Of a stretch of 64,000 nucleotides of DNA, positions 1 through 9,065 are shown piece after piece. A program made the position numbers and the translations under genes. How positions within the stretch are numbered: position 1 is the stretch's first letter; each line of letters begins with the position of its first letter. Source of the stretch: an uncultured Acetatifactor sp. (GTDB lineage Bacteria; Bacillota; Clostridia; Lachnospirales; Lachnospiraceae). The notes beneath the pieces are model-generated. The model saw nothing but the letters and a program-made list of their open reading frames with translations. It did no database searches and was not told the DNA's origin. The stretch lies in assembly GCA_934394665.1 (NCBI GenBank), contig CAKRRS010000003.1:1-64000 (forward strand), written 5' to 3'.

Positions 1-131
1 TTATCACTTGCAATTCTTTTCGCTTTTTTCACTGATTCTGCTGAAAAAACCTCATATCCGGATTTTTTCAGTGAAAATGTAATTCCACGATTTAAATTTT
101 CATCATCTTCAACCACGAGTATATCTGGCAT
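1..131 (-). CDS. Response regulator, N-terminal receiver fragment (runs off window)
   Basis: Reading from 131 down to the window edge gives about 43 residues beginning MPDILVVEDDENLNRGI. This is the first beta strand plus the acidic pocket (V-E-D-D) of a CheY-like receiver, followed by helix 1. An AGAGAGG ribosome binding site lies about 11 bases upstream of the ATG. The phosphorylated Asp and the output domain lie outside the window, so the subfamily is not visible; the N-terminus resembles OmpR/PhoB-type regulators. It follows the tail of the rlmD reading frame in the same direction by about 25 bases. Confidence 0.75.
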   Translation of the reverse strand, partial: MPDILVVEDDENLNRGITFSLKKSGYEVFSAESVKKAKRIASD

Positions 132-155
132 AGCATATGCACCTCTCTTTATTAA

Positions 156-302
156 CTATTTTTCCTCTTCGTTAAGACCTAGTTCGTTACATATTTGTTC
201 TGCCACATACTTCTTTATCTCATCATATGTTGCCTTAGTCTGTGCAGATGTTATATCCACATCATCAAGTTCAATCGTGACATTAATGTAATCATCCGGC
301 TT
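156..302 (-). pseudogene. In-frame 48-codon tail directly behind the rlmD stop codon
   Basis: Immediately after the TAA of rlmD the same frame stays open for 48 codons, starting KPDDYINVTIELDDVDI and including TSAQTKATYDEIKKYV, and ends at TAG (158-156). From memory, this resembles a C-terminal extension common on clostridial RlmD-type methyltransferases, where LSQ(L/R)KPDDYI follows without a break. Here the frame reads LSQLK-stop-KPDDY, so an insertion of about six bases carrying a stop is the simplest explanation. No start codon with a ribosome binding site precedes the tail. It is either a relic or reached by read-through. Confidence 0.6.
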
Positions 303-1796
303 TTATTTCAGTTGGGACAAAAGAACAACCGTCTCTACATGCACAGTCATCCCAAACTGGTCCACGCCCCGGACCTTCCGGATCTCATATCCACCATCGC
401 AGAGGATCTTCAGGTCTCTGGCAAGGGTGGCGGAGTCGCAGCTGACATATACGATGCGTTCGGGCTGCATGCGGAGCATGGTGTTTAAGCAGGCATCATC
501 ACAGCCTTTTCGGGGTGGATCCACAACGATGACATCCGGATGGAGCATTTCATCGGAAGATGCCTCTGTAGTTGCCTTTTCGTAGAATTCCGGCAGGACT
601 TCCTCTGCTTTGCCCACGAAAAACTCAGCATTCTCAATATGGTTTCTTTTTGCATTCTCTCTGGCATCGTCGATGGCCTGGGGAATGATCTCCACGCCGC
701 ATACCTTTTTGGCTTTGCCCGCCAGGAAGAGAGAGATGGTTCCGATACCACAGTAGAGATCCCAAACAGTCTCTTTTCCGGTCAGTCCCGCATATTCCAA
801 CGCCAGGCTGTAAAGCTTCTCGGTCTGTACGGGATTTACCTGGTAGAAGGAGAGAGGAGAGATCTTGAAGGTTAATGCATCCCCGGTATAAGGGTAATTT
901 TCTTTCTGCATGTCTCTTACGTGGATCGTATCCTCAATGGTACTTTCTCCCCAGAGATTATGGATCTCGGTACCCATGATCACATTGGTTTTCTCGGTAT
1001 TGATGCTGACTGACACACTTGTCATACCTTGTATTTCTGCCAGTGCAGACAATAATTCTCCCTGATTTGGTAAAAACTCATTCGTATTCTTCTGTACTCC
1101 GGCAGTAGGGTATGACATTTTTGTCATTTTCTTATTAATGACCAGACATACCATCAACTGTCCGCTGGTGAAGCCTTTCCGGATCAATACATGACGTACC
1201 AAGCCTTTTCCTGTGACTTCGTCATAGGCGGTCACTTTGTTTTTCCGCATATAGGAGATTATGGTTTCGAGGATCTGTTGATTCTCGGAAGCACCGAGAG
1301 CGCAGTCTGTATTGGCGATAATGGTATGAGTGCGTCCGGCATAGAAACCGGTGATGACATTACCGTCTCTATCAGTTCCTATGGGATACTGCGCTTTATT
1401 GCGATAGTGAAAGGGTTCCTCCATGCCTACAATAGGCTGCATGCGTTCATCAATATATTCCGCATCAAACCCTCCGATCCGGATCAGATTATTGCGGATC
1501 TTCTGTTCCTTGAAATGCAGCTGCTCGGAGTAGGAGAGTGCCTGCAGCTGACAGCCGCCGCACTGTCTGTGGTATGCACATTTCGGTTCCACACGAAAAG
1601 GAGAAGGCTGTAACACCTTCTCTAATCTGGCATAAGCGTAGTGCTTTTTACTTTTTATGATCTTGGCTTCCACCTGATCGCCGATAACAGCATCTTTGAT
1701 AAAGAGGGTAAAACCGTCTACTTTACCGATTCCTTCTCCGTCACTTCCCATATCCTCTATGGTCACCGCTACACGATCGTTCTTTTTAAATTCCAT
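303..1796 (-). CDS. rlmD: 23S rRNA (uracil-C5)-methyltransferase, RlmD/RumA family
   Basis: A 497-residue protein that methylates C5 of a uridine in 23S rRNA using S-adenosylmethionine. Visible parts in order: an N-terminal TRAM domain (about 1-60); a cysteine cluster CAYHRQCGGCQLQ that would hold a 4Fe-4S cluster; the SAM site DLYCGIGTISLFLA; DPPRKG; and the catalytic-cysteine motif VSCDSATLARDL. I chose the ATG at 1796, which has AAGGA seven bases upstream. A longer frame up to 1850 has no ribosome binding site. The stop codon interrupts a frame that continues as a family-like tail (see 156-302). It is the last gene of a minus-strand run with the flavodiiron, YhaM-like and HtrA-like genes. 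Confidence 0.92.
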   Translation of the reverse strand: MEFKKNDRVAVTIEDMGSDGEGIGKVDGFTLFIKDAVIGDQVEAKIIKSKKHYAYARLEKVLQPSPFRVEPKCAYHRQCGGCQLQALSYSEQLHFKEQKIRNNLIRIGGFDAEYIDERMQPIVGMEEPFHYRNKAQYPIGTDRDGNVITGFYAGRTHTIIANTDCALGASENQQILETIISYMRKNKVTAYDEVTGKGLVRHVLIRKGFTSGQLMVCLVINKKMTKMSYPTAGVQKNTNEFLPNQGELLSALAEIQGMTSVSVSINTEKTNVIMGTEIHNLWGESTIEDTIHVRDMQKENYPYTGDALTFKISPLSFYQVNPVQTEKLYSLALEYAGLTGKETVWDLYCGIGTISLFLAGKAKKVCGVEIIPQAIDDARENAKRNHIENAEFFVGKAEEVLPEFYEKATTEASSDEMLHPDVIVVDPPRKGCDDACLNTMLRMQPERIVYVSCDSATLARDLKILCDGGYEIRKVRGVDQFGMTVHVETVVLLSQLK

Positions 1797-1898
1797 AAAT
1801 ATCCTTATGCCTTTCCGTAACCTGCAAACCTTTTTATACTTTAGTGCCATATTCTAAAATAGCTTACGCAGGCTCATATTTGCGTGTGAAAAATTTTC

Positions 1899-3065
1899 TC
1901 AGCAAAGCTCCTCAGCGAGTTTCCCGATCTCGCCTTTGTTCTGCTCATTCATGGCAGATTTGATGCTTACCGTAGTCTCCGTGAATGTCAGATTCTTGCT
2001 TTTTTCAAACATTCCAAGGATCAGTTTGCCTGCCATGGGTGCCCAGGTGCCGTTCTCAATGATTGCCACCTTACGATTCTGGTAATTACGCTCGGTCAGA
2101 CCTTCGATAAAGCTGCGCATACAAGGGAACAGATCACCGTTATAGGTAATGCCTGCCAGCACCAGCCTGTCGTAACGGAAGGCATCGGCGATCGCTTTTG
2201 CCTTGTCGCATCTCGCCAGATCGTACAGGACGGTCTTTTGTCCTTTTTCCTGTAATACATCCGCGAGATATTCTGCCGCATTTCTGGTATTTCCGTAGAC
2301 AGATGCATAGGCAATCACCACACCGGATTCCTCCGGCTGATAGGAAGACCACTTATTATATTTGTCCAGATAAAATCCCAAATTCTCTGTGAGTACAGGA
2401 CCGTGCAGAGAGCAGATTGTCTGAATGTCCAGTCCTGCGGCCTTTTTTAATACAGCCTGTACCTGCGGACCATATTTGCCGACGATACCGATATAATAGC
2501 GACGGGCTTCGTCCGTCCACTCTTCCTCCACATCCAGGGCGCCGAATTTGCCGAATCCGTCTGCCGCAAACAGTATTTTCTCCGTGGCCTCATAAGTCAT
2601 CATAACTTCCGGCCAGTGCACCATGGGTGCATAGACAAAATGCAGGCTGTGGCTTCCAAGCTCCAGAACGCCGTCATTCACTGCCACCATCCGCTGCTCC
2701 GCAGGCAATCCCTGTCCGGCAAAAAACTCCGGGAAAAACTGTTCCATGAACTGAAATCCCTTGGCTGTAGACACGACTGTGGTATTCGGATATTTTTTCA
2801 GGAAAGCCGGAATACTGGCGGAATGATCCGGTTCCATATGCTGTATAACAAGATAATCGGGCATTTTTCCGGAAAGTACCTGCTCCACGTTGTTCAGCCA
2901 TTCCTCCGTAAAAAATCCATCCACCGTGTCCATAACTGCATTTTTTTCATCCAGGATCACATAAGAATTGTAGGCCATTCCATTCGGCACTTTATATTGT
3001 CCCTCAAACAGATCCACCTGATGATCGTTCACACCTACGTATTTTACACATGCACTGATTTCCAT
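1899..3065 (-). CDS. FprA-type flavodiiron protein (O2/NO reductase)
   Basis: A 388-residue soluble flavodiiron protein expected to reduce O2 or NO to protect an anaerobe. The N-terminal metallo-beta-lactamase-like half carries the diiron ligands H76-x-E78-x-D80-H81, H150 (VHWPE), D169 (AADGFG) and H221 (SLHGP). The C-terminal flavodoxin half begins near 250 with the FMN-binding loop YASVYGNTRNAAE. Length is normal for a class A enzyme without an extra rubredoxin domain, so electrons must come from a separate rubredoxin or similar donor, not seen here. It lies between rlmD and the yhaM-like gene with about 100-base gaps. Confidence 0.93.
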   Translation of the reverse strand: MEISACVKYVGVNDHQVDLFEGQYKVPNGMAYNSYVILDEKNAVMDTVDGFFTEEWLNNVEQVLSGKMPDYLVIQHMEPDHSASIPAFLKKYPNTTVVSTAKGFQFMEQFFPEFFAGQGLPAEQRMVAVNDGVLELGSHSLHFVYAPMVHWPEVMMTYEATEKILFAADGFGKFGALDVEEEWTDEARRYYIGIVGKYGPQVQAVLKKAAGLDIQTICSLHGPVLTENLGFYLDKYNKWSSYQPEESGVVIAYASVYGNTRNAAEYLADVLQEKGQKTVLYDLARCDKAKAIADAFRYDRLVLAGITYNGDLFPCMRSFIEGLTERNYQNRKVAIIENGTWAPMAGKLILGMFEKSKNLTFTETTVSIKSAMNEQNKGEIGKLAEELC

Positions 3066-3182
3066 ATGTTTCCTCTCTTTCCATCAATCCCGTTAACTTC
3101 TTTCTAACGATATCGTTCCATCTTTCTCACAAATGTGCTTTGTCAAATTTCTAAATCATTTTTGCAAAAATTTCATCAGTTC

Positions 3183-4142
3183 TTACTCCATCTTGGTAGC
3201 ACGCAGATTGGATTCGAACAATCTGTTGTAACCCAGCCATCCGCTGTTTTCGCTGTTATTTTCCAGGATTTCCTTAAACGTCTCCATCTTGGCATCGGTA
3301 TCATCCGCATAATTCAGCGCCACCGCCTCGATCAGCGCGGGCACCTTGGGAGAGCCGTATTCCAGCTTACCGTGATGTGCCAGAATGCAATGCTGTAATT
3401 CTGCCAGCAGACTATGAGGGAATCCACTGATTTTAGCCGCTCGCTCACCGACCATCTGTGCGCCCATAACAATATGACCCAACAACTGTCCGTCATCCGT
3501 ATAATCATTCACCGGAAACGCGGAAATCTCCTTTACTTTTCCGATATCGTGACACATAGCCGCAGTCAGAAGGAGGTCTCTCTGCAAAATAGGATATGCG
3601 GTGCAATAATAATCACATAATTTTGTAACGCCTAAGGTATGCTCTAAAAGTCCGCCCACGAAACCGTGGTGTACCGTCTTTGCCGCGGAAGAGTTGCAGA
3701 ACTTCTTCGCAAAATCAGCATCCTCTACAAAGAGATTCTGTAATAACTGATGCAGATAAGTATTCTGAATACTGCCGATCAGTGTTTTCATCTCATTATA
3801 CATCACATTAATATCCTTGGAGCTGACCGGCAGATAATCTGAAGGGTTATATTCTCCTTCCCTGCAGACACGGATACGTTTTACGCTGATCTGCAGCTGT
3901 CCCTGGAAATTCGTCACATCGCCGTATACCTCTATGTAATCCAGATCATCGTAATCACCGATGCCCGGGTTATTCGGCTCCCATACTTTGGCATCGATGG
4001 TTCCCGTCTTGTCCTGCAGGATCACGCTTTCGTAGGGCTTTCCGTTTTTGGTCACGGCTTCCTGTTTATGTTTGCACAGATAGATGTCAAATACTCTGTC
4101 GCCTTCTTTTAATTCCTTGATAAATTTCATGTTGTTATCCAA
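3183..4142 (-). CDS. YhaM-like 3'-5' exoribonuclease (OB-fold + HD domain)
   Basis: A 319-residue protein with an N-terminal OB-fold nucleic-acid-binding part (about 10-95, including KTGTIDAKVWEPNN) and a C-terminal HD phosphohydrolase domain. Metal ligands visible are H168 (LLEHT), the HD pair H198-D199 (CHDIGK), H256-H257 (LAHHGK) and D280. This is the YhaM arrangement; family members trim RNA and single-stranded DNA from the 3' end. The ATG at 4142 has AGAAAGG upstream, better placed than the internal Met5. It begins 14 bases after the HtrA-like gene, so the two are probably cotranscribed. Confidence 0.88.
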   Translation of the reverse strand: MDNNMKFIKELKEGDRVFDIYLCKHKQEAVTKNGKPYESVILQDKTGTIDAKVWEPNNPGIGDYDDLDYIEVYGDVTNFQGQLQISVKRIRVCREGEYNPSDYLPVSSKDINVMYNEMKTLIGSIQNTYLHQLLQNLFVEDADFAKKFCNSSAAKTVHHGFVGGLLEHTLGVTKLCDYYCTAYPILQRDLLLTAAMCHDIGKVKEISAFPVNDYTDDGQLLGHIVMGAQMVGERAAKISGFPHSLLAELQHCILAHHGKLEYGSPKVPALIEAVALNYADDTDAKMETFKEILENNSENSGWLGYNRLFESNLRATKME

Positions 4143-4156
4143 ACCTTTCTGTCAAT

Positions 4157-5515
4157 CTATTTCAACACCGTCAAAGTGATATTGAATTTCATTTCTTTAT
4201 AATCCTGCTGTGACTGCCGCATAATCGTCAGTTCCACGCTGTCATCCGGCTTCATGCTCAATAGAGAATTCGTGTATTCATCAAAGCTTACGATCGTACG
4301 CTCTCCGAATTTCGTCACCACGTCTCCCTGCTGGATCCCTGCCAGCATCGCGGGAGAATCCATTTCCACTTCCGTGACATACGCACCGTAAGGAACCCCC
4401 AGTTCACTGTTGGCTTCCTCCGTGACGTCCACGCCCTTCAATCCCAGATATGCAAATTTTTCACCGTTTGACATCTTTTCGATATGGCGTTTCAATTCTG
4501 TGATACCGTAGGCACACACCATGTTTTTCATATCTGTGGCAGATTTACCGTTCGTAATGATACCGATGACCTGTCCCTGGAGATTGAACAATACACCACC
4601 TGCATTCTGGCTTCCCACGATATTCGTCTGCAGAATCCGGTAAGTGGTATCTGATGCTGCAAATTCACCGGCGGAAGATGTAATGATACCGTAACCTATC
4701 GAACCGTTTGTCCCCATCGGGCGTCCAAGTGCCACGACCGGCAGTCCGGCGATATCTTTGATATTCGAAGAACCTAACGTTGCAATCGTGATATCATTTT
4801 TCAGGAAATCCTCCTGCAGCATATCCAGTTCCACGGCAATCACCGCCAGACCGGTAGTCTCATCTTTTTCCTTCAAAGCAGCGTGCACCTGCGTACCCTC
4901 GTTAAACATGACGATAATGTCATCTGCCTGTTTTACCGGAGAATAATCCGTCAGGATCAGTAACTGCTTTCCGTTTTGTGCGATAATCAGACCGGAAGAC
5001 TGATTCTTATTCTCGTTTACGTTATTGAACCAGTCCACGTCAGATGACACACCTGTCACAGTGACCATGGAGCGATTCATCTCTGCCACATATTGAGAAA
5101 GTGCGTTGTAAATCTGCTTATAATTATCCAGATCCAGTATGATTCCGGATAAAAGCTCGCGAAGCTGCTCCGGCTCTATCACTGCATCATTTTCGGAAGG
5201 CAGCTGGCTGTTCTGATTTTCCTGCTGCATATTCTCCGCAAGCATCTGCTCCGGAGACATCTCATCCTGATCCTCGGGGAATACCACTACCTGCGGATCC
5301 TCTTCCGGATACAGCCAGTTGCTGATCACCGGCTCCAGCACCAGAAACGTAAAGCATGCCACCAGTCCGAAGATCACTGCCATACAAGCCGTGATCAGCG
5401 TCCGGCGCAATAACTTCTTCTTATTTACCGGTCGATCCTTGATCTTTTCTATCATAAAATTGTTTCCGGAAGTGTCTTTCTGTTCCGTCTGCTTATTTTC
5501 CTGTGAATCCGCCAT
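4157..5515 (-). CDS. HtrA/DegP-like membrane-anchored PDZ protein with degenerate protease domain
   Basis: A 452-residue protein with a cytoplasmic N-terminus, one membrane span (about 38-60), an acidic Gln/Glu-rich linker, a trypsin-like HtrA domain (about 150-345) and a C-terminal PDZ domain (about 358-450). All three triad positions look lost. Where HtrA has TNNHVV this protein has TDYSPV (about 189-194). The usual TDLAV is TGLAV (Gly222). The nucleophile motif GNSGG reads QNAGG (Ala305). It is therefore probably a non-catalytic binder or scaffold. The chosen ATG has AGGAGG seven bases upstream; the longer frame to 5584 has none. It is first in a run with the yhaM-like gene. Confidence 0.85.
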   Translation of the reverse strand: MADSQENKQTEQKDTSGNNFMIEKIKDRPVNKKKLLRRTLITACMAVIFGLVACFTFLVLEPVISNWLYPEEDPQVVVFPEDQDEMSPEQMLAENMQQENQNSQLPSENDAVIEPEQLRELLSGIILDLDNYKQIYNALSQYVAEMNRSMVTVTGVSSDVDWFNNVNENKNQSSGLIIAQNGKQLLILTDYSPVKQADDIIVMFNEGTQVHAALKEKDETTGLAVIAVELDMLQEDFLKNDITIATLGSSNIKDIAGLPVVALGRPMGTNGSIGYGIITSSAGEFAASDTTYRILQTNIVGSQNAGGVLFNLQGQVIGIITNGKSATDMKNMVCAYGITELKRHIEKMSNGEKFAYLGLKGVDVTEEANSELGVPYGAYVTEVEMDSPAMLAGIQQGDVVTKFGERTIVSFDEYTNSLLSMKPDDSVELTIMRQSQQDYKEMKFNITLTVLK

Positions 5516-5609
5516 AAATATGCCTCCTCTGCTGCCTACAGAACCACCGGCCACTTTTAGGACTCTAATAATCCAATTATACAAAACTGTACCAAAAAAC
5601 GCAACTCAA

Positions 5610-5618
5610 TGGTATAAT
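5610..5618 (+). promoter_or_regulatory. Extended -10 promoter for mutS2
   Basis: TGGTATAAT is an extended -10 element (TG-N-TATAAT). No good -35 hexamer is present, as is tolerated with extended -10 promoters. A transcript starting near 5625 would have a leader of about 170 bases that includes the whole folded element at 5634-5751 before the mutS2 start. Confidence 0.5.
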
Positions 5619-5633
5619 GTGAATTAGCATTGA

Positions 5634-5751
5634 GCAGTGCCAAAATCGAGAGATGTCAATTTGACTGCTCGCAGGCAAAATTGACAGATCCGATTTTGAT
5701 AGGGCGATAGCCCGACAGCGAGGAATGCGCAGCATTTCGAGCCGGCACTGC
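5634..5751 (+). ncRNA. Cloverleaf-like structured element in the mutS2 leader
   Basis: The ends GCAGTGCC (5634-5641) and GGCACTGC (5744-5751) are perfect inverted repeats enclosing three further hairpins. Arm 1 pairs CAAAATCG (5641-5648) with CGATTTTG (5691-5698) and continues inward through GTCAATTT/AAATTGAC. Arm 2 is GGGC-GATA-GCCC. Arm 3 pairs GGAATGC with GCATTTC. The order is that of a multi-branched RNA. It could be a cis-acting leader RNA or a copy of a dispersed palindromic element; I know no named family that fits. Confidence 0.55.
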
Positions 5752-5797
5752 GTGACGGATTGCTTATCCCATTACGAATTATATTAAGGAGCCCCAC

Positions 5798-8179
5798 ATG
5801 AACACGAAAGTCTTAACTACTTTAGAATATAACAAAATCATCGACCTTCTCACCGAAAAGGCTGATTCCGAACCCGGCAAAAAACTTTGCAGAGAACTGG
5901 TTCCCTCCACAGATCTTTCCGCGATCAAGACCGCCCAGCGTGAGACAAAAGACGCCCTGGGACGTCTTTTCCGTATCGGAAGTACTTCTTTCGGCAGTAA
6001 CAGAGATCTGGGATTTTCCATCCGCTCTCTGGAGATCGGCAGTGCACTGTCCATGTCCGAATTGTTGAAGCTGGCATCTTTTCTGGACAACGTCGGAAGG
6101 ATCAAAACTTATGGAAAGAAAGAACGGGAAGACCAGCCAGGTGACAGCCTGGATGCCTATTTCGAAGGGCTCACTCCCCTGACACAGCTTGCAAATGAGA
6201 TCAACCGCTGCATCCTGTCGGAAGAAGAAATGGCGGATGACGCCAGTTCAAAATTAAAAAGCATCCGTCGTTCCAAATTAAATACGAATGAAAAGATCCA
6301 CAGCCAGCTGACTTCCATGGTAAACGGCGCTTACCGTACCTTTTTGCAGGACGCTGTCATTACCATGCGTGACAACAGATACTGTATCCCGGTCAAAGCA
6401 GAATATAAGAGTCAGGTGAACGGCATGGTTCACGACCAGTCCTCCACCGGCTCCACCTTTTTCATCGAGCCTGCCGCTGTCATTAACCTCAATAACCAGT
6501 TAAAAGAGCTGGATCTACAGGAACAGCAGGAGATCGAGGTGATTCTGTCAGATCTGAGCAGTCAGGCCGCCTCGCATACTTCAGAGCTGTCTGCCGACCA
6601 GAAGATCATGACCACGCTGGACTTCATCTTCGCCAAGGCAAAGCTTGCCATGGAGCAAAACGCGACGGAGCCTATTTTCAATACCGAACATTATATTCAG
6701 ATCCGCAAGGGGCGTCATCCCCTGCTGGACAAGAAAAAAGCGGTTCCCATTGACGTACAGCTGGGCAAAGATTTTGACCTCTTAGTCATCACCGGTCCCA
6801 ATACCGGCGGTAAGACGGTGTCTCTTAAGACCGTAGGTCTGTTTACTCTCATGGGGCAGGCCGGACTGCATATCCCGGCGCTTGACCGCTCCGAGCTGTC
6901 CATTTTTTCGGAAGTTTATGCAGATATCGGAGATGAACAGAGTATTGAGCAGAGTCTGTCCACATTCTCCTCTCACATGACGAGAGTTGTCCACATTTTG
7001 CAGCATGCGGATGCGGATTCCCTGTGTCTGTTTGATGAGCTGGGCGCCGGAACCGATCCTACCGAAGGTGCCGCACTTGCGATCGCTATCCTGAATTACC
7101 TGCATGACCGCGGTATCCGGACCATGGCAACGACGCATTACAGCGAGCTGAAGATCTATGCACTTTCTACTAATTTTGTGGAAAACGCCTGCTGTGAATT
7201 TGATGTGGAGACCCTGCGTCCCACCTACCGTCTCCTGATCGGTATTCCCGGCAAAAGTAATGCTTTCGCCATTTCTTCCAAGCTGGGACTGTCCGACGAG
7301 ATCATCAACGCAGCCAAAGAGCAGATCAGCAAAGAGGACGAAAGCTTCGAAGACGTCATCGCCGATCTGGAGCAGAGCCGCGTGACCATCGAAAAAGAAC
7401 AGCAGGAAATCGCAGAATATAAAGAACGCATCCGCACTCTGCAGGAACAGCTGCAGCGCAAAAACGAGAAGATCGACCAGGCAAAAGATAAGATACTCCG
7501 GGATGCCAACGAAAAAGCCAGAGCCATCCTGCAGGAGGCAAAAGACGTCGCAGATGAGACCATTCGTGATTTCAACAAAATCGGAGCTAACACCGATATC
7601 AAGGAACTGGAAAAAAAGAGACAAAAAGTCCGTGATAAGATCAACGAAAAGAACGATAAACTGTCACTCGGTAAATCCGTAAAGAAAACGGACAACCAGA
7701 AAACCGTAGATCCGAAGAAGCTGAAAAAAGGAGATTCCGTAAAGATCATTTCCATGAATCTAAAAGGAATCGTGAATACATTGCCGGATGCCAAGGGCAA
7801 TCTGTTCGTACAATGCGGTATTATGCGCATGCAGACCAATGTCCGCGACCTGATGCCGGTCAAAGAAGAGACCATTACGACGCCCACACTACAGCGCACC
7901 AATACCGGAAAGCTGAAAATGTCCAAGTCCTTCTCTGTATCCTCTGAGATCAATCTGTTAGGGTGCACCGTGGATGAGGCAATTGCGAAACTGGACAAAT
8001 ATCTGGACGACGCTTATCTGGCGCATCTGCCCAGCGTCCGGGTCGTTCACGGCAAAGGAACCGGTGCTCTCAGAAGTGCTGTCCATTCCCATCTGAAGCG
8101 CCTGAAATACGTGAAAGAATTCCGACTGGGCGAATATGGTGAGGGTGATGCCGGCGTGACGATCGTGACATTTAAATAA
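5798..8179 (+). CDS. mutS2: MutS2 ATPase/endonuclease (Smr domain)
   Basis: A 793-residue MutS2. The MutS-type clamp and core region is followed by the ATPase with Walker A GPNTGGKT (333-340) and Walker B LFDELGAGTDPTEGAA, and then by a long coiled coil (about 510-650, rich in Glu, Lys and Gln). The C-terminal Smr nuclease domain starts near INLLGCTVDEA, and its conserved HGKGTG is at 751-756. MutS2 proteins suppress recombination or rescue collided ribosomes rather than acting in mismatch repair. Start ATG has AAGGAG six bases upstream. Length is normal. It has its own promoter and leader, divergent from the HtrA-like run. Confidence 0.95.
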   Translation: MNTKVLTTLEYNKIIDLLTEKADSEPGKKLCRELVPSTDLSAIKTAQRETKDALGRLFRIGSTSFGSNRDLGFSIRSLEIGSALSMSELLKLASFLDNVGRIKTYGKKEREDQPGDSLDAYFEGLTPLTQLANEINRCILSEEEMADDASSKLKSIRRSKLNTNEKIHSQLTSMVNGAYRTFLQDAVITMRDNRYCIPVKAEYKSQVNGMVHDQSSTGSTFFIEPAAVINLNNQLKELDLQEQQEIEVILSDLSSQAASHTSELSADQKIMTTLDFIFAKAKLAMEQNATEPIFNTEHYIQIRKGRHPLLDKKKAVPIDVQLGKDFDLLVITGPNTGGKTVSLKTVGLFTLMGQAGLHIPALDRSELSIFSEVYADIGDEQSIEQSLSTFSSHMTRVVHILQHADADSLCLFDELGAGTDPTEGAALAIAILNYLHDRGIRTMATTHYSELKIYALSTNFVENACCEFDVETLRPTYRLLIGIPGKSNAFAISSKLGLSDEIINAAKEQISKEDESFEDVIADLEQSRVTIEKEQQEIAEYKERIRTLQEQLQRKNEKIDQAKDKILRDANEKARAILQEAKDVADETIRDFNKIGANTDIKELEKKRQKVRDKINEKNDKLSLGKSVKKTDNQKTVDPKKLKKGDSVKIISMNLKGIVNTLPDAKGNLFVQCGIMRMQTNVRDLMPVKEETITTPTLQRTNTGKLKMSKSFSVSSEINLLGCTVDEAIAKLDKYLDDAYLAHLPSVRVVHGKGTGALRSAVHSHLKRLKYVKEFRLGEYGEGDAGVTIVTFK

Positions 8180-8246
8180 TTGTACTATAGAATTTGGATT
8201 ACAATATTCCATCCCCTACATCAAAGTTTTCTTATTATTTATAATC

Positions 8247-8289
8247 AGATATACAATCAAATCTTTTTTTAGGTGATTTAATTGTATCT
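8247..8289 (+). terminator. Inverted repeat between mutS2 and the two-component genes
   Basis: AGATATACAATCAAATC (8247-8263) pairs with GATTTAATTGTATCT (8275-8289) with small bulges. The loop contains seven T. It may terminate mutS2 transcription or be an operator for the following response regulator. The T run sits in the loop rather than after the stem, so the terminator reading is weak. Confidence 0.35.
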
Positions 8290-8340
8290 CCGCATTGTAA
8301 TTAGTAACTAATTAATTATAGACGAAACAGGAGGTATACA

Positions 8341-9042
8341 ATGGTAAGTAAACAGAAAATTCTCATTGTGGACGATGATAATAATATCGCAGAACTGATT
8401 TCTCTCTATCTTACAAAGGAATGTTTTGAGACGATGATCGTAAATGACGGGGAATCTGTCATGCCGGCGATGGAGACTTTTTCGCCGAACCTGATCCTGC
8501 TGGATCTGATGCTTCCCGGCATTGACGGCTATCAGGTGTGCAGAGAAGTCCGCGCGCAATATTCCGTTCCCATCATCATGCTCTCCGCAAAAGGTGAAGT
8601 CTTTGATAAGGTACTCGGTCTGGAACTGGGTGCCGATGACTACATGGAGAAACCGTTCGATTCCAAAGAGCTGGTAGCCCGGGCAAAAGCAGTCCTGCGC
8701 CGTTACAAGCCTTCCAATACCCCCACGGAGAATTCCAATGATAAATGCGTGGAGTACGCTGACCTGACGATCAACCTGACAAATTATTCGGTAGTCTACA
8801 TGGGGCATACCGTGGAAATGCCTCCGAAAGAGCTGGAACTGCTCTACTTCCTGGCATCCTCACCGAATCATGTATTTACCAGAGAGCAGCTTCTGGATCA
8901 GATCTGGGGATACGAATATATCGGCGATACCCGTACCGTGGACGTTCACATCAAACGTCTCCGCGAAAAGATCAAGGATCACGCCAACTGGAAGATCAGC
9001 ACCATCTGGGGCATCGGATACAAATTCGAAGTGCGTAATTAA
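8341..9042 (+). CDS. OmpR/PhoB-family response regulator
   Basis: A 233-residue DNA-binding response regulator. The receiver (about 1-120) has the acidic pocket D11-D12-D13, phosphorylation site D55 (LILLDLMLPG) and K104 (YMEKPFD). A winged-helix trans_reg_C domain (about 135-230) ends with the recognition region TRTVDVHIKRLREKI and WGIGYKFE. A clear AGGAGG precedes the ATG. The sensor kinase follows 23 bases downstream, so the pair works as one system. The stimulus cannot be read from sequence. Confidence 0.93.
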   Translation: MVSKQKILIVDDDNNIAELISLYLTKECFETMIVNDGESVMPAMETFSPNLILLDLMLPGIDGYQVCREVRAQYSVPIIMLSAKGEVFDKVLGLELGADDYMEKPFDSKELVARAKAVLRRYKPSNTPTENSNDKCVEYADLTINLTNYSVVYMGHTVEMPPKELELLYFLASSPNHVFTREQLLDQIWGYEYIGDTRTVDVHIKRLREKIKDHANWKISTIWGIGYKFEVRN

Positions 9043-9065
9043 AACGATACAAAGCAGGTTTTCTT

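Noticed and set aside
7225-7998. Long minus-strand open frame inside mutS2 (257 codons)
   Set aside because: It is a shadow of the conserved mutS2 coiled-coil/Smr region, with low-complexity Ser/Leu composition and no ribosome binding site.
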